Shown here: positions 22,140 to 33,060 of the stretch, in pieces
Layout: the number at the start of each line of letters is the position of its first letter
Position numbering within the stretch: the first letter of the stretch is position 1
Source: Zea mays
Taxonomy: Eukaryota > Streptophyta > Magnoliopsida > Poales > Poaceae
Length of the DNA stretch: 64,000 nt
Direction of reading: 5' to 3'
Assembly: GCF_902167145.1 (NCBI RefSeq)
Contig: NC_050104.1
Coordinates: 97,227,849 to 97,291,848, forward strand
Program-made: the position numbers and the translations under genes
The notes under the pieces: model-generated
Database searches by the model: none
What the model saw: only the letters and a program-made list of their open reading frames with translations
Told to the model about the DNA's origin: nothing

Positions 22140-23668
22140 TTTCCTGGGTTGCCTTGCATTAGTTCGTCATAAATTTGCTCGTAAATCTTGAGGACAGCAT
22201 CATCGACATCATCCTTTGCTTCGGCTTCAGTATGTTTCACTTCAATTATTACCTGTGAAGTGGAGAATTTTTTAGCAAGGGTTAGTAAAGCAATCGCTAG
22301 AACTTGAGCACACTAAAATTTAACAAAAGCAAAAAGTCAAATACCTTCAAATTTCTTGCCTTGAAGCTTCTTCCTAATGTCTACAACCTTTTTAGCTGCT
22401 TGTCGTGCCTATAGAGATTTTTTTGGAAAGTTAGTATGTACATACCCCGTGAAAGGTAAGGATGAAGGTAACAAAGTACATACCTTCTCCCTGTTCTTTA
22501 CAGATTCTTCAATGCTTAATTCTTTTTTGCCCCTTTTCTAAATTTTAGAAAAGGTTTTTTAGACCACTCTAAAGCTTGACAGTCGATCTTCGGACATGGT
22601 CAGCAGAAACTCTGAAATCGGGGTCTGTGCAAGCCCTCACATGATTGCACCAGACTTTCAGCAAAACCAAAGTAGTGCTTCGGGCACCTATCTAAGCACA
22701 ATAGTTCTCTCGTGGCGAGAGAACACTTTTGAAAGCACGTGTCTTACTAATAACCCATCTCATTAGGCCCTCCAAGTCACCATCTAAAAAAGTATTCTCT
22801 TTAGAAAGAGCCCCGACAGAGGAGAAGGTTTTCAACAACTCATTATGACATCTGTTGCCGAGGGTGTGACAGTTGGATGGCAGGATTCCGTAGTTTTCAT
22901 TAAGTCCTCTCACATGGTTTACTTCATCTTTCAGGTCATCAATTTTCACCTGAGCGCCACTAAGGTTGACAGTCATTTCGGTAGATGCTTACATTAGCTT
23001 TATTGTTTTAGCTTCATGCTCCTCTTTTACTCACTTCAGCTCAGCTTCAAGCGTCACAATTCATCTTTCCTTTTCGGCATTAGAAGCTTTGAGCTTATTT
23101 TTCTCTTTGTGAAGTGTCTGAACTTCGGTTCCATTATCAATAAAATCCTTTTCCAGAATCTTGAATTTTTCCTTCTCATCTCAACCGAAGCCAAAACACT
23201 TTGGATCTAAGTTTCATTATTTCTTTTTGAGCGGCTTCGCCCTCAACATTCCTCTTGTTCCTTAAGGCCATGCTTAGGAAAAGACCTTGTAAGATATAAA
23301 GAGAAAAATAAATGATCCCATCAAACCAACCCTAAGCTAAAAAAGTAGAAGTCAATAGAAATTATCTTAAGATGTGTGTAATCCAGGCAATCAGAAAAGT
23401 CTTCAAAAGACATAGTCGAAAGCATGGCCTCCAGCTTCGGGAAACCAATATTATAAGCCATATAGCGGCATACTTCAGTTTCCATATTGTCTGGGCAGCA
23501 TAATAAATAATTGTCTGGCCCGCCCCCAAAGATTGTAGACCCCGAAGGGTATCCAAGTTGTTCGGTCAAACCGTTAGCCTCGGCCAGGTGCTTCGCACCC
23601 ATGACCTTCACAACAGCATGATGGACCTGATACCTTCGACCACCCAAATCTTGGTTTTAGAAGGTCTT
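22140..23668 (-). pseudogene. Relic of a Grande-like antisense gene, C-terminal part
   Basis: Minus-strand open pieces at 23321-23647 (FGGGPDNYLLCCPDN, NIGFPKLEAML, CLDYTHLKI) and 22692-22976 (coiled-coil-like) line up in order with the antisense gene of the Grande-like element at 51218-52523 (GFPKL shared, similar spacing). Frames are interrupted by stops and probable introns. It lies after the same tandem repeats, so this is a truncated older Grande-like element without pol or LTRs. It ends abruptly at 23668 where a Del-type LTR begins. Confidence 0.7.
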
Positions 23669-23831
23669 TGTCACACCCGGTTTTAGAACGTAAACCGAAT
23701 GCAGACCATGTACGTGCCAGGATAAAAAATTCACGTACACAACGATAACATAACTGGACATCATCACATAGTGCTCAAATAATAGCGTAAAGAGGTATTA
23801 ACTTGATTACATCATGATGTCGAAAACATCC
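23669..23831 (-). mobile_element. Del/Tekay-type LTR fragment, left part
   Basis: Starts TGTCACACCCGGTTTTAG, the complement of a Del-type LTR 3' end, and is interrupted at 23832 by the Grande-like element. CATCC (23827-23831) is the left target duplication; the LTR resumes at 58102. Confidence 0.75.
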
Positions 23832-24008
23832 TATTGGGGGTCTTCTCCACCGAAGGTCCTCAAGACAAAGGTATCACTGGCAAAGTGATGTTGAGGATCC
23901 TCTCTGCCGAAGGTCCTCGAGACGAAGATACTATCTGATAGCTATAATGACGAATATCGAAGCTTCTACCAAAGAACGACAGCTTTGGCTTAAGGTGACG
24001 ATGAAGGT
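23832..24008 (+). repeat. Grande-like 5' LTR, first part
   Basis: Starts TATTGGGGGTCTT; the 3' LTR starts TGTTGGGGTCTT, so the terminal TG has become TA. Cut at 24008 by the GC-rich Tat element; AAGGT (24004-24008) is repeated at 45728-45732. Confidence 0.88.
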
Positions 24009-24557
24009 TGTCGGGGACCATAATTAGGGGTACCCCCAAGACTCCTAATCTCAGCTGGTAACCCCCATCAGCACAAAGCTGCAAAGGCCTGATGGGTGCG
24101 ATTAAGTCAAGGCTCAGTCCACTCAAGGGACACGATCTCGCCTCGCCCGAGCCCAGCCTCGGGCAAGGGCAGCCGACCCCGGAGGATTCACGTCTCGCGC
24201 GAGGGCCCCCTCAAGCAACGGACACACCTTCGGCTCGCCCGAGGCCCAGTCTTCCCTGAGAAGCAACCTTGGCCAGATCGCCACGCCGACCGACCGTATC
24301 GCAGGAGCATTTAATGCAAGGATCGCCTGACACCTTATCCTGACGAGCGCTCCTCAGTTGACAGAGCCGAAGTGACCGCAGTCACTTCGCCGCTCCATTG
24401 ACCGACCTGACAAGAAGACAGCGCCGCATGTGTCGCTCCGACTGCTGTGCCACTCGACAGAGTGAGGCTGACAGTAGCCAAGTCCGGCCTCGGGCGCCAT
24501 AGGAAGCTCCGCCTCGCCCGACCCCAAGGCTCGGCCCCCGTCTCGGCCTCGGACGAC

Positions 24558-24895
24558 AAACTCCGCCTCGCCCGACCCCAGGGCTCGGACTCAGCCTCGG
24601 CTCCGGAAGACGACGAACTCCGCCTTGCCCGACCCCAGGGCTCGGACTCAGCCTCGGCTCCGGAAGACGACGAACTCCGCCTCGGCCGACCCCAGGGCTC
24701 GGACTCAGCCTCGGCTCCGGAAGACGACGAACTCCGCCTCGCCCGACCCCAGGGCTCGGACTCAGCCTCGGCTCCGGAAGACGACAAACTCCGCCTCGCC
24801 CGACCCCAGGGCTCAGACTCAGCCTCAGCTCTGGAAGACGACGAACTCCGCCTCGCCCGACCCCAGGGCTCGGACTCAGCCTTGGCCTCGGACGA
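24558..24895 (+). repeat. 57-bp tandem repeat in the 5' LTR, six units
   Basis: Units with core GACGAACTCCGCCTCGCCCG and AGGGCTCGGACTCAGCCTCG start near 24558, 24610, 24668, 24725, 24782 and 24838. The 3' LTR has four (44738-44955). 57 is a multiple of three, so open frames on both strands run through it; they are not genes. Confidence 0.88.
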
Positions 24896-25373
24896 CGGTC
24901 TCCGCCTCGCCCGACCCGGGGCTCGGACTCGACCTCGACCTCGGAAGACAGACTCGACCTCGACCTCGGAGGAGCCTCCGCCTCGCCCGACCCAGGGCTC
25001 GGACCGACCACATCACAGGGGGGGCCATCATTACCCTACCCCTAGCTAGCTTAGGCTACGGGGAACAAGACCGGCGTCCCATCTGGCTCGCCCCGGTAAA
25101 CAAATAATGATGGCGCCCCACGTGCTCCATGACGACGACGGCTCTCAGCCCCTTACAGAAGCAAGGAGACGTCAGCAAGGACTTGACTGCCCCGACAGCT
25201 GTCCTTCCGCAAGGCTCCAGCGCTCCTCCGACGGCCACGACATCACATGAACAGGGTGCCAAAACCTCTCTGGCTGCCACGACGGCATGTACTTAGGGCT
25301 CTAGCTCCTCTCTGCTAGACACGTTAGCACACTGCTACATCCCCCATTGTACACCTGGGCCCTCTCCTTACGC

Positions 25374-25380
25374 CTATAAA
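25374..25380 (+). promoter_or_regulatory. TATA box of the GC-rich Tat LTR
   Basis: CTATAAA after CTCTCCTTACGC; the 3' LTR has CTATAAAA at about 45444. Transcription is expected near the CCAGGGCTCTCGTA segment. Confidence 0.7.
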
Positions 25381-25659
25381 GGAAGGTCCAGGGCTCTCGT
25401 ACGAGAAGGTTGGCCGCGCGGGGGAACGGGACGACGCGTAAAGTCTCTCGCTCTCTCCCACGCGGACGCTTGTAACCCCCTACTGCAAGCGCACCCGACC
25501 TGGGCGCAGGACAACACGAAGGCCGCGGGTTTCCCCTTTTGCCTGTCTCCTTTTCTCCCCCCTTCGTGCTCCGTCTCGCGCCAACCCATCTGGGCTGGGA
25601 CACGCGGCGACAATTTACTCGTCGGTCCAGGGACCCCCCGGGGTCGAAACGCCGACAGT

Positions 25660-25677
25660 TGGCGCGCCAGGTAGGGG
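25660..25677 (+). other. Primer binding site
   Basis: TGGCGCGCCAGGTAGGGG two bases after the 5' LTR. TGG at the start matches the CCA end of a tRNA; I do not assign the tRNA. Confidence 0.7.
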
Positions 25678-25717
25678 CCTGCTGCGTGTTGACGAACAGC
25701 TTCCCGTCAAGCTCCAG

Positions 25718-27832
25718 ATGGGTAGTCTCCAGCAACCTCTCCAACCCGGGACGATTCTCCGTTTCGGGAGTCTTGAGGTCATGTCCCTCGACGGCGGCTA
25801 CGACATGATACTCCTTCCTCCGTCTCGCGACAGCGACAATGGCGGCCGACAGCCCGCCCGCCGGTGGCGGAATCAACGACGTCTTCCCCACGTGGCGGAA
25901 GAACAACATTCGGGTTTGTCCCGTCGCCTCCCCCGCCGATGGAGGAGGAGGCGGGGCAACCATGGCCAAGCAGGAGGCGGCACCTCGTCGGCTGTCGAGC
26001 GAGTCGACGGCGCCAGCGCCCCAACTGGGGACACGTCGGGCGTCGACCTCGCGTCTGAGACGAAGACGAGCGCCATTTCCCTGCAACACGCCAGCTCCAA
26101 GCAGACGGACGACGCCAGCACGCTCGCGAGGGACTTGCTGGGCATCATCCTCGTACCTGAGACGACGGTGCAGTCCGCCCCTGACGCGACTTCGTCACCG
26201 CCCGTCGACCAGGAGGTACCGACCGATTCGCATCTCGTGCCTTTTAGATCCAGCTGCGACCCACCGAGCGACCTCGCTTTGGTGGACGCTTTTATAAAAG
26301 GCATGTGCAAACCCTCCGGGGTATCATATGCGGTCACCCTGGGACCGGCTGACGGCCGTCTCGACCTACGGGCCCTCGGGTTTCGAGGAAGATGACGAGC
26401 CCGACTTTTGTTGGGATTTCTCCGGGCTCGGTAACCCCAGTGCCATGCGGGACTTTATGACCGCATGTGACTACTGCCGCTCCGATTGTTCCGAAGGTAG
26501 CCGCAGCTTCGGCGACGAGGACTGCGGCCCAAGTCGTGAATGTTTCCACGTCGATCTAAGGGGTCCCGGCGAAGGCGACCATCTTGGTATGCCGGAAAAT
26601 GGCGATCCCCCTAGGCCTGCGCCTCGCGTCGACATCCTTCGGGAGCTAGCTGTGGTCCCAGTCCCTGCGGGGGGTCAGGACGCACAGCTCGAGCAAATCC
26701 GCGAGGTGCAGGCCAGGCTCGACGAGGGAGCAGGAACACTTGAGCAGTTCCGCCGGAACATCGGGCAAGAATGGGCAGACCGAGCTCCGGCCGGAGAAGC
26801 GCGTCATCTGCCCCAGGGCATCCAGCTCCACATTGCCGACGACGTCAGGGCAAGGCCGCCACCGGCTTCCAGTGGGGTCGGCCAGAACCTGGCAGCAGCA
26901 GCAATACTTCTCTGCGCGATGCCGGAACCATCGACCACCGAAGGCCGGCGTATCCAGGGAGAGCTCAAGAATCTCCTGGAGGATGCCGCGGTCCGACAGG
27001 CTGAAAGCTCTGCCTCCCGAAGGCAGGGGTACCCCTCGGAGCATCGCACCGCGACTTCCCGATTCATGCGGGAAGCCTCGGTCCACACCGGGCGCACGCG
27101 CAACACAGCGCCTGCGGCCCCGGGTCGCCTCGGCAACGAGCACCACCACCGCAACCATCGAGTCCACCTCGACAAGAGGGTGCGCCGAGGCTACCACCCC
27201 AGGCGTGGGGGACGCTACGACAGTGGGGAGGATCGGAGCCCCTCGCCCGAACCACCCGGTCCGCAGGCTTTTAGCCGGGCCATACGACGGGCGCCGTTCC
27301 CGACCCGATTTTGAACCCCGAGAACTATCACAAAGTACTCGGGGGAGACGAGGCCGGAACTGTGGCTCGCGGACTACCGGTTGGCCTGCCAGCTGGGTGG
27401 AACGGACGATGACAACCTCATCATCCGCAACCTCCCCCTGTTCCTCTCCGACACCGCTCGAGCCTGGCTGGAGCATCTGCCTCCGGGGCAGATCTCCAAC
27501 TGGGACGACCTGGTCCAAGCCTTCGCCGGCAACTTCCAGGGCATGTACGTGCGCCCTGGGAACTCCTGGGATCTCCGAAGCTGCCGCCAGCAGCCGGGAG
27601 AGTCTCTCCGGGACTACATCCGGTGATTCTCGAAGCAGCGCACCGAGCTACCCAACGTCACCGATTCAGATGTCATCGGCGCGTTCCTCGCCGGCACCAC
27701 CTGCCGCGACCTGGTGAGCAAGCTAGGTCGCAAGACCCCCACCAGGGCGAGCGAGCTGATGGACATCGCCACCAAGTTCACCTCTGGCCAGGAGGCGGTT
27801 GAGGCCATCTTCCGGAAGGACAAGCAGCCCTA
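25718..27832 (+). pseudogene. Tat gag, broken
   Basis: First ATG after the primer binding site is at 25718. The N-terminal part is open to 26395, then a one-base insertion near 26290-26310 (compared with the copy at 2104-3811) shifts the frame, which continues at 26328-27314 (GLGNPSAMRDFMTACDYC). The conserved retrotransposon gag domain is at 27381-27626 (ACQLGGTDDDNLIIRNL, LEHLPPGQISNWDDL). It ends in a TGA replacing an Arg codon at 27624-27626. A further TAG (27830-27832) replaces a Gln codon. It would form the particle core; at least three lesions make it non-functional. Confidence 0.85.
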
Positions 27833-28474
27833 GGGCCGCCAGCCGGAAGATGTCCCCGAGGCGTCCACTCAGCGTGGCACCAAGAAGAAAGGCAAGAAGG
27901 AGTCGCAAACAAAACGCGACACCGCCGACGCGGACCTTGTCGCCGCCGCTGAGTACAAGAACCCTCGGAAACCTCCCGGAGGTGCCAATCTCTTCGACAA
28001 GATGCTCAAGGAGCCGTGCCCCTATCATCAGGGGCCCGTCAAGCACAACTCGATCTGTCTGTCTGCTTCGGGACTCCCTCCAACTTCAGAAGGGAAATCC
28101 TCACGTTCGAGGTGGTCGGGTTCCGAGGAACCTACCACGCAGTGCTGGGGAGGCCGTGCTACGCCAAGTTCATGGCCGTCCCCAACTACACCTACCTCAA
28201 GCTCAAGATGTCGGGCCCCAACGGGGTCATCACCGTCGGCCCCACGTACCGACACGCGTATGAATGCGACGTGGAATGCGTGGAGTACGCCGAGGCCCTC
28301 GCCGAATCCAAGGCCCTCATCGCTGACCTGGAGAGCCTCTCCAAGGAGGCGCCAGACGTGAAGCGCCATGCCGGCAACTTCGAGCCAGCAGAGACGGTTA
28401 AGTCCGTCCCTCTCGACCCCAGCAACGACGCCTCCAAGCAGATTCGGATTGGCTCCGAGCTTGACCCCAAATAG
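27833..28474 (+). pseudogene. Tat protease region with internal deletion
   Basis: Compared with the copy at 775-1983, about 490 bases are missing at 28046-28050. The sequence jumps from the GPVKH motif (zinc-knuckle-like cluster) straight to the CFGTPSNFRRE segment. This removes the rest of the Cys/His cluster and the DGG active site. Two bases (AC) are shared by the breakpoints. The remaining protease C-terminus is open (FEVVGFRGTYHAVLGRPC) to a TAG at 28472-28474, the same stop found in the other copy. Confidence 0.85.
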
Positions 28475-31400
28475 GAAGCAGTGCTCGTTGACTTTCTCCA
28501 CGCAAACGCCGAAGTTTTCGCGTGGAGTCCCTCGGACATGCCTAGCATACCGAGGGATGTCGCCGAGCACTCGCTGGATATCCGAGCTGGAGCCCGACCC
28601 GTGAAGCAGCCTCTGCGTCGATTCGACGAAGAAAAGCGCAGAGCCATAGGCGAGGAGATCCACAAGCTGATGGTTGCAGGGTTCATCAAAGAGGTATTCC
28701 ATCCCGAATGGCTTGCCAACCCTGTGCTTGTGAGAAAGAAAGGAGGGAAATGACGGATATGTGTAGACTACACTGGTCTAAACAAAGCATGTCCGAAGGT
28801 TCCCTACCCTTTGCCTCGCATCGATCAAATCGTGGATTCCACTGCTGGGTGCGAAACCCTGTCTTTCCTCGATGCCTACTCCGGGTATCACCAAATCAGG
28901 ATGAAAGAGTCCGACCAGCTTGGGACTTCTTTCATCACACCTTTTGGCATGTACTGCTACGTTACTATGTCATTTGGTTTGAGGAATGCGGGTGCGACGT
29001 ACCAAAGGTGCATGAACCACGTGTTCGGCGAACACATTGGTCGAACGGTCGAGGCTTACGTCGATGACATCGTAGTCAAGACGAGGAAAGCCTCCGACCT
29101 CCTCTCCGACCTTGAAACGACATTCCGGTGCCTCAAGGCGAAAGGCGTAAAACTCAATCCCGAGAAGTGCATCTTCGGAGTCCCCCGAGGCATGCTCTTG
29201 GGGTTCATCGTCTCCGAGCGGGGCATCGAGGCCAACCCAAAGAAAATCGCGGCCATCGCCAACATGGGGCCCATCAAGGACTTGAAAGGCGTACAGAGGG
29301 TCATGGGATGCCTTGCGGCTCTGAGCCGTTTCATCTCGCGCCTCGGCAAAAGAGGCCTACCTCTGTACCGCCTCTTAAGAAAGACCGAGTGCTTCACTTG
29401 GACCCCCGAGGCCGAGGAAGCCCTCGGGAACCTGAAGGCTCTCCTTACGAACGTGCCCATCTTGGTGCCCCCCGCTGCCGGAGAAGCCCTCTTGATCTAC
29501 GTCGCCGCTACCACTCAGGTGGTCAGCGCCGCGATCGTGGTTGAGAGACGAGAAGAAGGGCATGCATTGCCCGCCCAGAGGCCGGTCTACTTCATCAGTG
29601 AGGTACTGTCCGAGACCAAGATCCGCTACCCACAAATTCAGAAGCTGCTGTACGCGGTGATTCTGACACGGCGGAAGTTGCGACACTACTTCGAGTCTCA
29701 TCCGGTGACTATGGTGTCATCCTTCCCCCTGGGGGAGATCATCCAGTGCCGAGAGGCCTCGGGTAGGATTGCAAAGTGGGCGGTGGAAATTATGGGCGAG
29801 ACAATCTCGTTCGCCCCTCGGAAGGCCATCAAGTCCCAAGTCTTGGCGAACTTTGTGGCTAAATGGGTCGACACCCAGCTTCCAGCAGCTCCGATCCAAC
29901 CGGAACTTTGGACCATGTTTTTCGACGGGTCGCTGATGAAAACAGGGGCAGGCACGGTCCTGCTCTTCATCTCGCCCCTCGGGAAGCACCTCTGCTACGT
30001 GCTGCGCCTCCATTTCCCGGCGTCCAACAACGTGGCTGAGTACGAGGCTCTGGTCAACGGGTTGCGTATCGCCATCGAGCTAGGGGTCCGACGCCTCGAC
30101 GCTCGCGGTGACTCGCAGCTTGTCATCGACCGAGTCATGAAGAACTCCCACTGCCGCGACCCGAAGATGGAAGCCTACTGCGACGAGGTTCAGCGCCTGG
30201 AAGACAAGTTCTACGGGCTCGAGCTCAACCACGTCGCCAGACGATACAACGAGACTGCGGATGAGCTGGCTAAGATAATCTCGGGACGGACAACGGTTCC
30301 CCCAGACGTCTTCTCCCGAGACCTACATCAACCCTCAGTCAAGACCGACGACACGCCCGAGCCCGAGAAGGCCTCGGCCCTGCCCGAGGCACCCTCGGCT
30401 CAGCCCGAGGCGCCCTCGGTTCAGCCCGAGGCACCCTCGGCCCCCGAGGGTGAGGCACTGCGCGTCGAGGAAGAGCGGAATGGGGTCCCGCCTAATCGAG
30501 ACTGGCAGACCCCGTACCTGCAATATCTCCACCGAGGAGAGCTGCCCCTCGACCAAGCCGAAGCTCGGCGACTGGCGCGGCGCGCCAAGTCGTTCATCTT
30601 GCTGGGGGACGGGAAGGAGCTCTACCATCGCAGCCCCTCCGGCATCCTCCAGCGATGCATATCCATCATCGAAGGCCAGGAGCTCTTACAAGAGATACAC
30701 TCGGGGGCTTGCGGTCATCACGCAACGCCTCGAGCCCTTGTTGGAAACGCTTTCCGACAAGGTTTCTACTGGCCGACCGCGGTGGCCGACGCCACTAGAA
30801 TTGTCCGCACCTGCCAAGGGTGTCAATTCTACGCAAGACAGACCCACCTGCCCGCTCAGGCTCTGCAGACAATACCCATCACCTGGCCGTTTGCTGTGTG
30901 GGGTCTGGACCTCGTCGGTCCCTTGCAGAAGGCACCCGGGGGCTACACGCACCTACTGGTCGCCATCGACAAATTCTCCAAGTGGATCGAGGTCCGACCC
31001 CTAAACAGCATCAGGTCCAAACAGGCGGTGGCGTTCTTCACCAACATCATCCATCGCTTTGGGGTCCCGAACTCCATCATCACTGACAACGGCACCCAGT
31101 TCACCGGAAGAAAGTTCCTGGACTTCTGCGAGGATCACCACATCCGGGTGGACTGGGCCGCCGTGGCTCACCCCATGACGAATGGGCAAGTAGAGTGTGC
31201 CAACGACATGATCCTGCAAGGACTCAAACCACGGATCTACAACGACCTCAACAAGTTCGGCAAGCGATGGATGAAGGAACTCCCCTCGGTGGTCTGGAGT
31301 CTGAGGACAACACCGAGCCGAGCCACAGGCTTCACACCGTTCTTTCTAGTCTATGGGGCCGAGGCCATCTTGCCCACAGACTTAGAATACGGTTCCCCGA

Positions 31401-31744
31401 GGACGAGGGCGTACGATGACCGAAGCAATCGAACCAACCGAGAAGACTTACTGGACCAGCTGGAAGAGGCTCGGGACATGGCCTTACTACACTCGGTGCG
31501 GTATCAGCAGTCCCTGCGACACTACCACGCCCGAGGGGTTCGGTCCCGAGACCTCCAGGTGGGCGACTTGGTGCTTCGGCTGCGACAAGACGCCCGAGGG
31601 CGGCACAAGCTCACGTCTCCCTGAGAAGGGCCGTTCGTCATCGCCAAGGTCCTGAAGCCCGGGACATACAAGCTGGCCAATAGTCAAGGCGAGATCTACA
31701 GCAACGCTTGGAACATCCGACAACTACGTCGCTTCTACCCTTAA
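28475..31744 (+). pseudogene. Tat Pol: RT, RNase H, second RNase H, integrase
   Basis: One frame from the TAG at 28472 to the natural TAA at 31742-31744, broken only by TGA at 28751-28753 (Trp in KGGKWR) and TGA at 31622-31624 (Trp). RT: FLDAYSGYHQIRM, catalytic YVDD at 29057-29068. The first RNase H (FISEVLSETKIRYPQIQKLL) looks degenerate. A second, archaeal-type RNase H follows, with FFDGS, NNVAEYEALVNGL and GDSQLV, a marker of the Tat lineage. Integrase: zinc finger residues in HSGACGHHATPRAL and CQGCQFYARQ, catalytic WGLDLVGP, TDNGTQFTG and NGQVE. No chromodomain. A linker of PEAPSA-type repeats joins RNase H and integrase. Both stops are G-to-A changes of TGG. Confidence 0.9.
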
Positions 31745-31964
31745 GATGCTTTCAAGTTGTTTGTACACCTCGTTCACATACCAAGTCTAACCATCAAGGA
31801 AGGGTCAGCCTTGTCTCGGCAAAGCACGACCCTCCCTCGGGGGCTAGAAGGGGGGAACCCCCTCTGCGTCAAAATTTTCCTCGGAAAAGGTCTTTCTGCT
31901 AGAACGTCTTTCGTGCTTTTTGACTGTTTCGAAAGTGGGATCCTGAAGACGACGGAGTACACGT

Positions 31965-32970
31965 AAGCAGCCAAGGCCGACCGAGCCGAGGGACTCCTAC
32001 GCCTCCGGGATACGGATACCTCACTCATCACCTTCTGCGATAAGTAACTCACGCTCGGATAAGCGATTCCGCTGACCGAACAAGTCTTAATGCTCGGGAA
32101 CCTTTCTGTCGAAACGATTTTTCGTGCCTTCTCGACTATATCGATAGCAGAATCCTACGGACGAGTAAGAGTACACGTAAGCGGCAAGGCCGACCGAGCC
32201 GAGGCACTCCTACGCCTCCGGGATACGGATACCTCACTCATCACCTTTCGTGAAAAGTAACTCTCGCTTGGACAAACAATTCTGTTACCGACAAATAAGT
32301 CTTGATCTTCGAAATAAGAGGAAAAGAAACGCAGCTTTACAACACAACGACAATATGTTTGGGCCTCGGTGGCCACAGAAAACATACGCACACTACAAGA
32401 TGAACCGATCCTGCAGGCTCAGACATCGATGGAGGGGGAGCAGCAGCACCCTCGGTGTCAACTCCACCTTCGGCGAAGTCCGACCGAGCCTCGGACGGCA
32501 ACACGGTCGGAGGATCTCCGCTCCGAAGGGCGACGTCAGCACCGCGCCCGGGCCATCGCCGCCAGGGTCTCCTCCAGGAATCCGGCCCGAGTAGACGCCT
32601 CGGCCGGCCGCCCCGAAGCCTCAGCCACCTGTCCCCCGAGGACATCAGCCCGGCTCATGGCCTCGGCAACTCGACTCTGGTGTTGGTCCCGCCAGTGGAC
32701 GGCCCGGCCAGGCTTCGGCCGATGAAGTCTTCTTTTCGAGCCAACTCTGCCTCTGTCCACACTGACACCGCTGCCTCCGGCTCCAGCTCATCGAAGAGCG
32801 GCCGAGGGTTCCTTTAACTAAGCAAGAGAAGCCTCGAGCGGTAAGGCCGACCGAGCCGAGGGACTCCTACGCCTTCGGGATACGGATACCTCACTCGTCA
32901 CCTTCGCACGAGGCAACTCACACTTGGTTAAGCGGTTCAATTAGCCGACAGGCGAGTCCTAGTGCTCGAA
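31965..32970 (+). repeat. Three dispersed copies of a 130-bp spacer repeat
   Basis: A block with GGCCGACCGAGCCGAGG, ACTCCTACGCC and GGGATACGGATACCTCACTC occurs at about 31966-32100, 32179-32315 and 32838-32970, in the spacer after pol. The copies share the first 80 bases closely and diverge afterwards. No coding function seen. Confidence 0.82.
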
Positions 32971-33060
32971 ATAAGGAAAAAACACGGCTCCGTGCCGAAA
33001 ATACATACATGTTCAGGCCCCGACAGCCACAACGGACAGACACCGGCACTCAAGGTGCCA

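Larger units (their letters stand above)
24009..25657 (+). repeat. 5' LTR of the GC-rich Tat element (1649 bp)
   Basis: Starts TGTCGGGGACCATAATTAGG and ends GAAACGCCGACA. Contains a 57-bp tandem repeat (24558-24895), a TATA box at 25374 and a GC-rich R/U5. It is 115 bases longer than the 3' LTR, explained by two extra 57-bp units. Confidence 0.92.

Noticed and set aside
24382..25107. Long open frames of 150-209 codons on both strands in the LTR
   Set aside because: They translate a 57-bp tandem repeat, whose length keeps frames open by arithmetic; the same happens in the 3' LTR.
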